Shown: in pieces, positions 30,420-43,068 of the stretch | Position numbering within the stretch: the stretch's first letter is position 1 | Layout: each line of letters begins with the position of its first letter | Source: Stereum hirsutum FP-91666 SS1 | Lineage: Eukaryota > Basidiomycota > Agaricomycetes > Russulales > Stereaceae | Reading direction: 5' to 3' | DNA: 64,000 nucleotides | NCBI RefSeq assembly: GCF_000264905.1 | Contig: NW_006763138.1 | Span: 1,744,582 to 1,808,581 of the forward strand | Program-made: the position numbers and the translations under genes | Notes under the pieces: model-generated | The model's input: the letters and a program-made list of their open reading frames with translations, nothing else | Database searches by the model: none | Told to the model about the DNA's origin: nothing

Positions 30420-32728
30420 ATGGCTCACCCTGAGTCACCAAAAGACATCACAGAGCGCGAGCAACTGTCTACCTTCATAACACTCGCTACCACCGCTTTG
30501 AACCATCGCCGACCAGAGGAGCCGGTGGAGAGCAAAACACACGCAGATGACCTCCTCCTGACTTTGCAGCATCTCACCACTCTCTTAACAACTGGCACCC
30601 CTCCCGGAACGAAAGGCCCTTCCAGAGATCCCGCAGGCAATCGTGTCTTCGCCGTTACCGCGACCACTTCTGCCCAGCACATCAGTACTCTCATCTTGGT
30701 CACTCAGAATACGCGGGAGAAACTCTCTCCGTCGACATATCACATGCAGTCATTAAAAGACGATATAGACGGAGGTGATGTCCTTCTTCGGTGGATTGAA
30801 AGAGAGTGCGTCATCTCTAACAGCAGCTCTGAACACTGCCAGCGGATGCTGACCTCCCACGATCTTGGTAGCCGCGACATGTACTTTAAGAATGTGTTCG
30901 CTATCCTTAATCGATTTCGTCAAACCGAAGAAGATCCCAGATTGGGGGACGATGCCGTCCGAAAGCTCAAAAAACAATTTCATCTCTTTGTCATAAATCA
31001 TACCTTTCCCAAGATCGTAGCCCGCATCCTTAAGGGCAACCAGTCCTGGAAGAAGCATCCCATCGACGTCCTCGCCGCTGCGCGCCCCCAGGATCTTCAT
31101 GTGCAGCTAAGCTTTCCCAAGACAATCGAGGTTCGCCACGACTACCTTGTCGGTTGGCTCTCAATGAAGGGCATCGTTCCGCACGTTCCACATACGCCTG
31201 GCGCGAGGGCGGCCTCCTTTCAAGTAACTCCAGACACACTAGACCAATGGGTTCACGCTATCACAGATACCTTCGCGGGTCTCAAAAAAGCCTTGATCGA
31301 TGACGACAACAAATGCAAACCTGATCCCGAGCTTGAAGACGTGATCGAGGCCCTCAATCACCTATTGGCATTTCGTGCATTGTTGAAGTGCGGGATTATC
31401 GAATACTTACTCTCGAGCAAGGAGCTTGCCGCAGCGATGAAGGAACCGTCTGGCGACGTCGACACCAATCACGGTATGCCTACCGTTCCCTCCCCTCCCC
31501 TCCCTCCTTCCTTCTGTGTATCTTGTTCCATTGACAATCACGAATATGAAGCAGTGGAACTGAACAATTCGAGTGGTGCGGGTGATGAAAGTAACGAAGA
31601 GGTTGCGTTGGATGTAGAAGGAGTGAAAGCTATCACCGAAGAGGAGGATGATGGTAACGCCGAAGTCATATCTCTTCCAATTGTTATTAAGGTTCTCATC
31701 GACTGTTTATTGTTCTAGTCATTGCTGAAGACCTTCAAACCAATAAGCCACGCGACTCCATTATTCGGTATCTCAAGACAATCGTCGCCTGGACCGAAGC
31801 CGTAGAGTCACTTACCGCGAGGCATTTCTCATCGCCTATAACAGCACATATCTTCGCCGCCCCTCATCCCTATATTGACTCTATTGACAAGCATCTGGCC
31901 ACATTCAAAACCAATATCCTAACGAACCCCGCTTTCTCAGAGACAGAGAGAATTCGGGCTCGAGACTGCCTGGGACCTCCGTTTTGGTTCTCAGTAGCAA
32001 GTGTAAAAGGTGCGACAGTACACGCAGAGGCGCTTATGATGGCTCTTTCTCGTTCGTTTTACATGACGGATGTTGCGAAGAAGTCTCAATCAGCGTTAAG
32101 CCTCGATGACAAAAGCCGCACGGCCCTGCAAAATGTCTTCCAAGTTCGTCTCTCTCTTCGTGTCTGATCCCTCTCCTATCCAGCGCTCATTTTGCCGCTC
32201 CCTTGTGCATTGATTAGACCGCACGATCCCCCATAGCAGTTAGCAAGAAATGCTGCTGGTGTTGTTGGCGGTTGTACCTTCACTTGCACCCAGCTGAATC
32301 GTCTCCCAGGCCTTCGCCCCCCCGAGCATCGCCGAGCATCAATCCTCCGAACATCGTCCTACTCGGGAGCCACTCGACGATTTACCCGTGGTCTCCGCCA
32401 CCGATCGGGGTTCCCATTGAGTTTCTCAGAGATCTAAAGGTGGAGCTGGAGGCGGTCTTGATCCACACCTTAAAGCAAGGCTCGAAGTCTGTCGAAGGAC
32501 GGTCTCGTCAGTCCTCTGCTCGTAGCTCCGGTGAGCACGACCGTCTGGAGCTGGTCGAGCCGGTGAACCGTGATGCCGAACGCGCGGAACTTGTTAAACT
32601 CGTGCGTCTCTCTTTCTCTCTCTTAATGTCTCTGATACAAGCTGTTTCTATAGGGGATATTGACCCTGTCGAAGCGTAGTGCAATGTCGGGATTAGCGCA
32701 GAATTTAGGCCAGGCGGCTGGGGGCTAG
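30420..32728 (+). CDS. OTT_1508-like (cytidine deaminase fold) protein
   Basis: This is a member of the fungal expansion of predicted deaminases related to Orientia OTT_1508. Exons join in frame: the start MAHPESPKDITEREQ, then introns near 31475-31553, 31654-31724, one before 32219, and 32602-32653, ending SGLAQNLGQAAGG at 32728. The N-terminal ~400 residues are a helical region typical of the fungal family but of unknown role. The zinc site is visible as VHAEALMMAL (HAE, near 32011) and KKCCWCCW (C-x2-C, near 32245). It is followed by GSHSTIYPWSPP, also characteristic. These residues predict an active zinc-dependent deaminase acting on a nucleobase or nucleic acid; the substrate is unknown. 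An upstream in-frame ATG at 30369 is possible. It is divergent from the helicase at 28414-29898. Confidence 0.8.
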
Positions 32729-33289
32729 CGACCTTGCGTGCTGTGAGGTGTGTCTGGAGTCGACTTCTACGGTGTAGAGAGGCAGATTTCGACTCAAAGT
32801 CTCGTCAGACGACGCAAGCGGTGCGCGGAGTCAAAATCCAAGGTCCTCGCTTAACTGTCTGCTTTAGGCAGGAGGGGGGAGGGGGCGTGACCCTACGGAT
32901 AATAAATACATGCCTGATCTAAAAGACTGATCACCGATGTACTACTCCCCTTCTCCCATCCGTCGAGTTTGTCTGTAGCCGTCATGACCGGATCCACAAC
33001 ATGGTGATACTCGGTGCCGTTGAGCTCCGGGGCCAAAAGCACTCGACTCCTTGGGAAAAAAATGTTTGACCAGAGACGTTCGGTCATCGTCCTCGACGAC
33101 TCGGTGTGCAGTCCGTATCATGTACGACGACATCGACAACTTCGGCAAATCGTGAACCTCCAGCCAGCTCATCTCCAGCCATAAGTATCGAATATTTTGA
33201 TCCGGAAGAGAATCAGAAGCGAGATTGTGTCGTTCGTCGGTTGTCGCGCATGTAACGCAGCAGGACACGGAAGGCGGGCGATACGCAAT
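32729..33289. other. Convergent intergenic region
   Basis: No gene is recognised between the deaminase stop and the minus-strand hypothetical gene. Minus-strand frames at 33268-32893 show no family features. Confidence 0.4.
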
Positions 33290-34514
33290 CTATGCCTTCA
33301 GTACGATGTCGCCGTCCGCGTCCTCAAAAGCCCTTGACAGCCAGTGCGGTCTTCTACGCCTTACCTCCTCCCTAATGATGGGGCGAGAAGCAGTGTTCCT
33401 CTTTCCAAGCACGGAAGACCTCGCATTTTCAGACGCGGAGGGAGCAGAACTACTCCAAAGGTCTGGGGTGGGATAGATGAAGGAGCCCCTGATGGCGCGG
33501 GGCTGATGCACGGCGGGGAAATCAACGCAGGGCGATGCCCAAGTCGACCAAGTAGTGGCCGTGGCAGCACCAGCAGGTTGATAGTTCTGAGGGTCCGTAA
33601 GGTTGGCTAGACTGTTGGCGGGCGTGGTGATCAGATGTAAGTTCTCGAGGGCCGCGGATATCTCAGGGGTAGAGATGGAGGTGAAGAAGCGTGGAATGTC
33701 GTTGGCTGTTCGGTACTCTTTGGGCGTAGACTGGTGGGCAACGGCCGAGGACATGGAGACACAAGAGGGCTGTGAGCCACGACGAAATGTTGATTTTGGT
33801 TGGAATACGCACCAAACGTCGCCTTTTCTTCTTTCTCCTGATGGTATAGCCCTGGTTTCCGTTCCATAGTGCAGGCCTTAGGTCCTCCATGACTACAAGA
33901 TGCCTCTCCTCTGGTAGTTTTATCTGTTTGAGGGGGCTATAATGAACCGTGACATGAACGCTTGTAGGGCAGAGTTGTACGGGAGAAAAGACATACACGT
34001 TATCCGCAATCCACCCATACTCTTCCTCTATGAGGTCCTTAACGACAAGACAGGCCATGATGATGTTCTCAGTCATGTCGTGCCGGCGGAGGGCACTCGG
34101 GAAAGCCGTTGTAAGAAGGTACCGAAAACGCAACAGCTGTTCCTCAGACGTATCACAAGGATCTACGAAAAATTCGTATATGTCGACCGGGATGGGTTCA
34201 AGATTCGGAAACTGCATTCCATTGTCGAAACGATAGACCTGGCTGCGATCAAAAGGCCCATACTCGAGCTGAACGAGGCTACTGATGGCATCGACCCAGA
34301 AGCCGTGTATCGTTGGCTTAGGGAATACCGAAAAGAGGACGTCCCGGAGCCTGAGCGCCCGTTGACCCGCGGTCAACTCCGGGCTGGCGACAAAAGAAGA
34401 TAGTTGGGAGGGTATGTGCTCCGGGTCGGGCGATGGGAGTACCCAAAGAAACTGCGCCATTTGTGCGTCCAAGAAAGGGAAGAGCTCAGCGTTCTGATGT
34501 GTCATAGACGCCAT
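33290..34514 (-). CDS. Hypothetical protein with basic segment and disordered C-terminus
   Basis: No family is recognised. Two exons join in phase 0 across a 43-nt intron (33812-33770, GTGCGT..CACAG), giving about 393 aa. It starts MASMTHQNAELFPFLD. The N-terminal ~225 residues are ordered, with FRYLLTTAFPSALRRHDM and EEEYGWIADNVYVF, and end in a strongly basic run RRKKKRRRL that could serve as an NLS. The C-terminal part is Ser/Pro/Ala-rich, with GKRNTASRPI and EEVRRRRPHWLSRAF near the end. The ordered head, basic hinge and disordered tail resemble the overall plan of the 40.3-kb protein and the paralogues at the window start, without visible sequence identity. Confidence 0.55.
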
Positions 34515-35311
34515 ATAGGGCGGTGAAAAGGCTAAAGCTGGGGCGAAAGGGCGTATGGATCGAGTGGGGGACAGGCTTTATATATGAAAGCTTGAGCGAC
34601 AAAAGTGAGTGATGTGACGACAATGACGTGCAGTCCAGATAAGGATATACTTTTGTACGCCGAAGTCGTTCAGCGGCCCATGCTTCTTCTTTATGGTGCG
34701 AGCGTAGCGGGGAAGGGCGAATCAAGGCAGTGAGTGGCAACCTTGTTTGAAAAACAAATTACCTCTGGACCGTGCACTCGATAGTCTTTTGTTCCAAACA
34801 CAGCGGGTTCTCCCAGGTTCGATTCGATTCGATAGTGCCGTTCGTCACAAAGGACCGTTCGAACAACGTTTCGAGCTCAAGATACTCATCCGGAGTTACA
34901 AGACAAGAGCAAGCTACAGACGAGCTTGTTGTCAGGAATGACCTACGAATTGCTTTTCTGGGAAACAGAAAGGCACGGAGCAATAGTCATAGGCCATGAC
35001 TACGATCAGATGAAGAACGGGATACACCTGTCGGAATGCGTTAGCCGAAGTCTGCTCGAAGAGCCTAGCGCTTTTACTCACTGTATTTTGGGCAGGAAGA
35101 GCGTGGCAGAAGTATGGAAGGGGCACATGAGCTTGCTCATGCGCAACTATGAAAGCGCGTATCAGAGAATGAGGCAGCCGAGCCCAACTCAACGATAAGA
35201 TCTCGGGTTCGACGGGAGAGAAAAAATGGATTACAACACTAATAAGAACAGACTGCGATGGCATCGAAAGCGAGGGATACTGCAGCCGGGAAACCGTTAA
35301 CATGATGCCGT
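34515..35311. other. Intergenic, no convincing gene
   Basis: A 90-codon plus-strand frame (34926-35198) and a 123-codon minus-strand frame (34932-35303) overlap; neither has recognisable content. A short ttcgattcga direct repeat lies at about 34815. Confidence 0.4.
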
Positions 35312-36214
35312 CTATTGTTTGATCAACTCGTCCACTACCCGGTCTTCGTGAATCTTCGCAACATTCGCACCACGGTAGTTCAGTCTCCGAAGGACATCAA
35401 TCTGTCGGTTCCAAAACACATCAGGTTACATCGCTTACAGCCCGAAAGTGAGGCCGAAGAGAACGAGACGCACCACTTTACTCCTCTCGAACCCGAGACT
35501 CTCAAACTGGTCCACATGAGCCTTCTCCAATCCGGCGATCGCAATCTCATCCCGGCCACTTTTTCCACCAGTCAATTCCCCGATGTTCACATTCCTTCCG
35601 CCTCCACCACCAGCATACACTTGCGTCCAATATCTCGCAGTGTCTTCGAACGAGCTCCGACTCGTCATGTAGTGCTTCGCGACCTCTGCGTCCTGGGGGT
35701 CGTTAGGTTCAGGAGAGCATAGCAGCGATTGGAGGGAGATGAGGGTTGATTTGAGGGTAAGGACGGGAGACCAGGCGTCTTTCAGGATGTCAAGACAGAT
35801 AGCACCGGATGCAGACGAGACGTTCGGGTGGTAGACTTTCGTGATGAACTTCATCTTCACCGGTTGAAATGGATATGAATCTGGGATCACGATGTCCTGT
35901 TCAAAACCATGATCGTATATCAGTATCAGAGAATGTAGCGGGACGGCGGGACCAGGCGGCTGTAATATCGCGAGAACACGCACCACTTGGAAGTGTCCAC
36001 CCTGATATGGCGTATCTTCTGGTCCATCGAACGAGCCGATGAGATGAAAGGGAGAATTATCGACGAGTTCGAGGTCGATCTTCGACGACTTGTCATTCTT
36101 ACAATCTGCTCGCACGATCTCTATATCAGCTTTACAGGCCTAAGGCATCGTATCGATATTGAGAAGACACTGACCAGCAATTTCCTTGTTTACACGGCGG
36201 AGACGAGCGTCCAT
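35312..36214 (-). CDS. UBC1: Ubiquitin-conjugating enzyme E2 with C-terminal UBA (Ubc1/UBE2K type)
   Basis: This class I/III E2 takes ubiquitin from E1 onto a catalytic Cys and extends chains, typically Lys48-linked in this family. It starts MDARLRRVNKEIA at 36214. The UBC fold shows GSFDGPEDTPYQGGHF, the PFQPVKMKF strand, KVYHPNVSSASGAICLDIL (HPN and active-site Cys) and DAWSPVLTL. After a Gly-rich linker a UBA domain runs GLEKAHVDQFESLGFERSKV, then across the last intron (GTGCGT..ACAG) to IDVLRRLNYRGANV, ending DELIKQ. UBC plus UBA is diagnostic of yeast Ubc1/human UBE2K. A segment in one exon (LAILQPPGPAVPLHSLILIYDHGFEQ) interrupts the fold and is probably a retained intron reading through (GTGCGT..). 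Confidence 0.93.
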
Positions 36215-36549
36215 GATAACAATGACACAGTTAAGGAGACGCGACTGCAAATGAGAAGCGAAAGGTGGACGAGGTGGTGGTGGTGGTGGTCAAGGTGGAA
36301 GACGGTGGTGTGTCTGAGAATCAAGTTCTCTGGCGTCAATCGCTTACGGCACCAGGGCCACACAGGGGCCACCCGTTCGATTTCCGGTTACTAAATTCCG
36401 GTGAACACTAACTTTGTATTGTACTTGACTGAACATTCTTTCATGAGAAAATGTCAACGATGAACGAGACAGTATATATCCGTTTTGTGCATGTGCTATA
36501 TACAGTAGATCTTCTTCACAGTCAGCGTACGAGATCCTCTTGCCACAAA

Positions 36550-38641
36550 TCAGGGCCACATCTTCTCGAATGCGTCAGCCAATCTCCGAATGCCTTCTGT
36601 CATTTCAGGTTTCTGCGAATGTAAGAGAGCTAATCAGCCTCGAAATCCGGGAGTCGAGACCGATCGCAACTCACATCGACATAGCTGAACGCCAGCCTGA
36701 AATACCCTACGCCCTTCTCACCAGCCGTAGGTGGGACATCTTGGTCCTCAAAGGGGACGTAGTAGGTCCCGGGCGTGACGAGAACCTGTTTTCGTGTAGA
36801 AATCGATAAAGGTAGCAGATATACGAAAAGCGGATGAGCTTACTTTCGCGTCAGCAAGCTCTTTCCACGTCTTCGTGACCCATTCTTCTTCAGGAGTCTT
36901 CGCGGATGTGGTATCCGCGAGAATGGCATGGTATGCCGGATTTTGATCCAGGAAAACTTTCACATAAACAAACATCCCGGACTAGAGAGCATTCAGTCAA
37001 ATTGGGCAAAGGAGAGGAGACAATGTAGACCGCATACCGTCGGAGGCACGAAACTGAGGATCGGTGTCCGCTCAGACGATGTGCTGTGCGATTTTAGGTA
37101 TCCATAGGTTTCTACACCGCTAGACGATGGTTCGAGATCCAAGTACTCTCCAAGAGCGTCGCACTAAATATTTTGAGTGAGCAAGCCAGGCGCGAGGACA
37201 AAAGTGTAACAGGAAACCATACCATCCAATTGCGACGCACGGTATAACTAGAGCGAAGGTTAGAGAGCCATTGAAGATATCCCTCCGTGCCCCAAGTACG
37301 AAGAAGCTCTAGAATTATAGCCTGGCTCCATCCACTCGGGGTTTGAGAGACGACTTCGGTCGCACGGACCAACCGTTCGGCGAAGAGTGGGTTGCACACG
37401 AAATAGCCCAGTCTGCTCCCCGGCGCTATCGTCTGCGGCCTTGCGTTAGCATATAGAGAAAAGATAAAATAAAGTAGACAAGACGAGGAGGACATCCACG
37501 AACCTTGCTGAAGCTCTCCAGACGTATCACACGGCCGTCCTCATCGAACTTCAAGAAACTTGGGGACAGACTGGCGTCGGTGGCGTCGGATTCTTCGCGT
37601 TCGGAAGGCGAGCGATACACAGGCATTTGAAGGAAATAGTAAGGATCGTCTTCGCAGATGATTACATCGTGTTTCCTGCAGATCTGATAAATCTCGCGTT
37701 TTCTCGACGCTGGCATGGTTGTGCCGGTCTGTCACACCGCGTTAGTACTTCGTCCAAACGAGTAAGACTAATAAAACACTGAGACATACCGGGTTCTGTC
37801 CGACAGGTACAATATACATCACTTTTGGCTTCCTACCCCTCCTTCCTTCCTCATCCCATTCATCCAAGATGCTCTCCAACGAGCTAGGAATCATTCCTTC
37901 CCCGTCCATCTTCACCGGCACGCCTCTGCATCCCATGGGACGCCACAATGACTGCGCTGTGGGATAAGTATGCTCTTCGACGAGCACGAAGTCGCCAGGT
38001 TCAAGAAGCAGGTCAACAACCTTCGCCCAACCATCGGTGTTTCCGGAGTTGAGAATGATCTCGAATTCTGGGTATCCTGGCTGATAGAAGGAGGAGGTGA
38101 AAGAGTGGAGGATGGAACGAAGGGAGGAGTTTCCCAAGGCAACACCTAATGTGAATGAAGGGACGAGTATGAGTACGCGAAAAAGTGAGAGTAGAATGGT
38201 ATCGAGCATACCATATTGAAGAACGGTTGTAAGGAGTGGGGACTCCGCTCTATCGCGTATAGTAAGCGGGATCGTTTCTGGTTCTGGCGCTCCGGGCTCC
38301 ACTCGAGTATCACTTTTGTAGGCTTGCACTTCGAGTGATTTGAACGGGAAGAAATCAGGATGAGGAAGACCTGTTCATGTCGATGTAATCCGCACGTATT
38401 AGAAAGTCGAAAAGTACAGCGAATGAAAGAGAGAAGACGAACCTCCTGCTAAACTGATCATGCCGTCGACTGTCATATAATGAAGGATGTCTTTCAGGGG
38501 ACTGGGTACCCGTCCACGGCTAACAGAGTTTAAGTGATGAGCGAGATGCGAAAAGTCGCCCATCTGACGGAACGGCTTTGCCGTTGTCAGTGGTGGTGTT
38601 GAAACGACGGGGGCACCGCATTGTTCGAATTGTATGGCCAT
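36550..38641 (-). CDS. ARO8: Aromatic/2-aminoadipate aminotransferase (Aro8-like)
   Basis: This PLP-dependent class I aminotransferase acts on aromatic amino acids and/or 2-aminoadipate. About nine exons run from MAIQFEQCGAPVV (38641) to EKMWP (stop at 36550). Visible elements: LKDILHYMTVDGMISLAGG near the N-terminus, the PTGTTMPASRKREIY motif, ICEDDPYYFLQ with the Asp that contacts the PLP ring nitrogen, and RLESFSKTIAPGSRLGYF with the Schiff-base Lys. The end has TPGTYYVPFE and GVGYFRLAFSYVD containing the carboxylate-binding Arg region. These match Aro8/Lys-type enzymes rather than aspartate aminotransferases. It converges on no neighbour; the 5' side faces a 1.7-kb gap. Confidence 0.88.
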
Positions 38642-40337
38642 AGGAGAGATGGAGTTGGGGAAAGGGAAAGGGAAGACGGGGAAAGGGTATGAGGAAAGCA
38701 CTTAGTTGTGCGGGCATTTGAGTTGATACCCACAAACAAGGTCCGTGTGGGGTAGAGGTAGTGTACCTGACTGACTCGACTGCTCGACAGCGTATGTCAT
38801 TTTTTGTGTCGGTTAGGATTGCGATTACGTTGACCTCGGCCAACTGTTCCTCTGAGTGAACAACAGGGGATAGTAGGTTCAACCGACAGCAACCGAATTC
38901 AACAAGATGATCCGAGAGCCCGACGCCTTGCAGACAAGAGGAAATCTCGCCGGAGGCTACTGGTCGCGGCGCAGTTGGTCATCGTATTTGTTCACTGAGT
39001 GCGTAGGTTCGCAAAAAAACCTTGGAAGTTGAACAGTTCAATGAGTACAGATGAAAGTCGTTGCATAGAGCCTATGAACAAGCATAGGCCGAGCCTTGGA
39101 CGACGGGCTGAGGACAAGTCGTGGTTAGGCCACAACGACGTTCCGGGAAGGAAATCGGCGCTTACTCAAACAGATCAGTCACCCGGGCGCCTAACTGAGA
39201 ATAAGCGCCCGGGCAGCAACGTTGAACGCTGTTGAACGCCGCCGTCGTCCACAAGTCGTCCGTATCCCTCCGAAGCTCAAGTTTTTAACTTTATCTCTCT
39301 AGGATCAGACTAATAATTGAGTAGGAGGTGACAAAGTCTTAACTTATGAAGCTTGGCGACCTTCACCCAGCGGCTAGCATGACACAACTTGAACTCTCAG
39401 TCAGAAGCTGCTCGGAAGATGTGCCTCCAGTGGTTTTCCATCCTTGTCTCACGTAGTAGATTTTCGCGCCATTGCTGAAAGCGTGTGGTATTCTAAGATC
39501 TATATAATTAGGCTGTCGCTGTTCACCAAGGGCATCCACGAGTATGCGCTCCAGCTGCTGCAACTGGTATCTACTACTGCTATTACTTGTGGACCCTCTT
39601 GCGCAAACCCCAGATCGAAATGATTTGGCTTGCGCGGAAAGCGGTGGGATGACAAGGGAATACGTCTTTCGGGACGCATACTGCATTTGGAGCATGAGCA
39701 ACCACAACGTTCGGAGAGGTACGCCCAATGACTCATGCCTCGACCTTCATAGCCCGGTAGAAAAACAACGGCAGATCCCATTTTGCCAAAGACAAGAAGC
39801 CGCTGAATTGCCTCGGTAATAGAGGACCATCAAAATACTGCAAAGGCCTTTTGTTCAGACCGTCGAGAATTTTTCAGGCAGACCATATTGCCATCTTCTG
39901 ACGTATTCGGGGGTCGCGGGCAAGGGCTCGAGACCTAAATTTATAGCAAAGAACAGTGGCGAGCCCAATCATAGAAGAGGTGTGTCTCTCGGCCACTGAT
40001 GCCGCGCTTTGGTTGCCCGTAACTGGAAATTTTTTGTCCCACAGGTCGGCCACACTCGATCTGTGTCTACCTCGCGCTTCATTTCTGGACGGCTTGCTCT
40101 CACACTCCTCGATCAGTGCCGTGTATATGTTCCCAGTTTGGTATCTGCAAGCCTATCGTCAAACGTCTTTCTCTCAACGGACGTTTTCCTGACCTACGCA
40201 ACTGCCACGTATACCCAGTGCGAGCCCTATATATAACGGAAGTCACTGATCCCTCCAGCGCATTCAGTCCCTGTAGTTCTTCGTTCCCCATTGTGTCATT
40301 TCTTACCGCTTTTCTGGTTACCTCTCTGTTCGCTATC
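38642..40337. other. Gene-free stretch upstream of the 40.3-kb gene
   Basis: About 1.7 kb without a recognisable gene. A short GC hairpin (cccgggcgc / gcgcccggg with a ~15-nt loop) lies near 39180-39215. ORFs at 38999-39235 and 39363-39819 have no visible domains. Confidence 0.45.
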
Positions 40338-41519
40338 ATGGCTTCCTTTTCAGCGTTCCAGGCAAGATCCCAGCAGGACAACGTCGTCGAGGAAAGCTCT
40401 GTATGGTTCAACGAACTCATGCGAAAAGCCTTGCCAAACTCTTTCGCCCCCGATACGAAACTCTCCTCAAAACAGAAGAAGGACCTGCGTCTCTTCTTGG
40501 ACCTCTTCCGTGATGTCGTCGTCCCAGCCGAGATTGCCTTGCACAAGAAGGCCTGGGATACGACTCCGAGCCATCCTCTCTTCGATCTTGCCCAACCTGG
40601 CCTCGTTTTCCAGCCGTCAGCGCACGGTCAACCTCCCCCGGGACCGGTCCACAAGCGCAGGGCCGACGACGAGATTATTGGACAATCAAATGCGAATGGC
40701 CCCGCGATCAAACGTCGGAAGACGTCCAGCAATGCTAGCGCGCAAGCTGGCAGCGCATCCGGCTCTTCTATGGTACGCATGTCACTATATCGCCGAATCA
40801 TCATATATCCTGACACTCGCGCATAGGCTTATACAGGTGATGGTCATATACCCCAGAGTCAGACCCCCGGTAGTGCGTCCTCGTCTCGAGGATCGACCGC
40901 AGAAAGCGAACCTTTGTCCCGTCAAGTTCGGACACGAGAGTACGCGGCGATATTCCCACGGCTACCGAGTGTCCAAAGTCTTTCTGCCGACACCCGGGAA
41001 TTGATCCCTTCTGTCTTACCCGCTCGCCGCGTCCCATCCTTAGGACTTCCCGTGCACTCTCACGTCGACTATCGTTCCAGCTCTGAGTCTGCGTCACTGG
41101 AATCACCGTCCACATTCGACAACGCGATGGCGCCTCAGATAATTCCTTTCGGCAACGGACTATATAACCCCTTTGTGTCCAACCCCACAGCCTTCTTCGC
41201 GCCTTCGAATGCTCCTGGGGCCGACCAGCGCGGTGTTTTGCTGGCGACTGCACAAGCGACAGCCGATACGACTTTTGGTGGCTCTTTCGCGAACGGTCAG
41301 GTTGGTCACTGGGGCTCGGGTGGTCTACTATCTGCTTACTATCATGCGGTGTCAGACACTAGAGCGGATATGGGAACGGGATCTTGCAATGGTTTTGACG
41401 AGGCTGAGTTCTCTGCTGAAAAGCAGCGTAATGACCCAGTGACGATTCTACTAGCGGGACAGATGTCTATCGACAGTTCACTCTCAGGTGCTTTATCGGC
41501 TCCTTCAAGGCGCGCTTGA
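40338..41519 (+). CDS. Hypothetical nuclear-type, mostly disordered protein
   Basis: No family is recognised. Two exons: 40338 to about 40773, ending GSASGSSM, and from about 40828 (AYTGDGHIPQSQ) to 41519, joined across a 54-nt intron (GTACGC..GCATAG). The N-terminal ~100 residues are helical and conserved-looking (WFNELMRKALPNSF, KKDLRLFLDLFRDVVVPAEI). A bipartite basic signal follows (KRRADDE .. IKRRKTS). The remaining ~240 residues are Ser/Pro/Gly-rich and without structure. A nuclear regulator is possible but unsupported beyond the basic signal. Confidence 0.6.
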
Positions 41520-43068
41520 AGAGTACAACTCGGGTTGATATTGTCTGAGGATGCACTTATTAGTATGTACTGGCGCACAATCGCCTCGTCGCTCTAGAGG
41601 CCCCGCGGGTTCGGGATCTCATATGCGTCCAATGTAGCCGTGCTGCTTGATGGTGAACTATATGTCTCTGTCTCGTTCTCTGTCTCGTTCTCTCTATCGC
41701 GCCTCTCACTCGCTCTCCGTTGGTTATTACTTCTGAGCTTGCCGCATACCACTGATTGTTGCTAATTTAATATGCCTACGAGCATTCCATTTTATATATA
41801 CCAATTCTTACGCTATCATCTTCATCGTCTCAGTTCTGGTATCTCCGAGTCCTGGTCGAAATCATCACTGTGGGATTACTATAGCATACTGTTCAGTGTT
41901 CGTCAACCGTTTATCTTCTTTTGCCCTATTATTTACTACATAGATCCTCGTGTCGCCAATGAATAGAGTTCTTTCTCAGGGTAACTCGGTCAGTACGGCA
42001 AGCAGGAGTAAAACGTTAACGAACCGGTCTGATCAGTGATCTTCGCGCTGCTGTGGCGCAGCCAGTGTGGCACCGTGGTTTTCCACGTGCACCTTCTCAA
42101 TCGCCCCTCGCAGCCGATTCCGAGCTCGGTCCCTTGACAACTTTCATCTCGTTCTCCACCGGAAGTCGCTCTGTTCTACGATTCGCTGACATGCAAGCGA
42201 GAGGATGAAAGACAAGCTTACGCATCCCAATTGTCCGCGGTCGCTCTCTGGCCAAGGCTGCGGAAGCACATCCGCCCGCATGTTTCTTGACACCATCTGG
42301 ATACCGGCCCTTTCGCCCATCATCAACTCGTTCTTTCGAATTTCTGGAGTTGCCTTGAGACCTGGCTTGGTGGTTGGTTCGCACCCGGTATGGAAGGGTT
42401 GCGTTGCCGCCGGAAGTCCCCATCACTCAAAATTATTTAGCCGGCGCGTTCCTCGGAATGTCGTTGCCCATCGCACTCGCCTGCCCTGTCGCGTTCTGTT
42501 TTTTGCTCACTGGGTCAGGCATCACTGTTTCAGCCACGTCTCGACCAGTCTAGAGCTGCCAGTGTTGGTTGTGCCAGAGGAGGTGCTCTGTGTGCTCCAT
42601 CGCAATTGGCCATGGAGCTCAATCTTTGCGCAGTCGAGGCTTTCATTGGAAAGAAAGAGCTGGAGATGTGTCAGGAAGCGCTTCTTTGACGACCGTATGT
42701 TGCAACGAACACATGCAATTTGTCGAGAACTGTGCGTTTCTGGCACCGACATCCGATTGCCACAGGGATGGCCGCTATCGGGCCATTGTCGCAATTCGAT
42801 ATTCGGTGCATAGCGACCCGTCTAAGCGGGTACATAAAGGCGAGCCTCGCTTGTCTTGAAGTTTCTCTCATCCCTCGGGCCTGGTAGCTTGGTCGCCTTT
42901 CCTTCTCTCTCTCGTCTCTCGTTGTTTTCGTTACTTTTTTCTTTCCCCCTTCTCCCACTTCTCCGGGCCGGCCCGTCTTCAAGCATCTTCCCCTTCCTAG
43001 TTCGCTCCCCAGTCTGAGACTATCTCCTTTGTCAAGACAAGCTCGTTCGTTGATATCCACTAGCCACC
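41520..43068. other. Long 5' region of the Egh16-like gene
   Basis: About 1.5 kb without a supported gene. A 202-codon frame (42205-42813) has random-looking composition. Pyrimidine-rich tracts (ctttccttctctctctcgtctctcg) at about 42890-42960 precede the Egh16-like start and look like a strong fungal promoter leader. Confidence 0.45.

Noticed and set aside
34810..34830. GGTTCGATTC, tRNA T-arm-like
   Set aside because: Part of a short ttcga direct repeat; no tRNA fold around it.
39175..39220. GC-rich hairpin as a terminator
   Set aside because: Only about 9 bp of stem, no adjacent gene end; intrinsic terminators of this type are not used in fungal nuclei.
42205..42813. 202-codon ORF upstream of the Egh16-like gene
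   Set aside because: Composition like random sequence, no domain, no splice continuation; lies in the expected promoter region.
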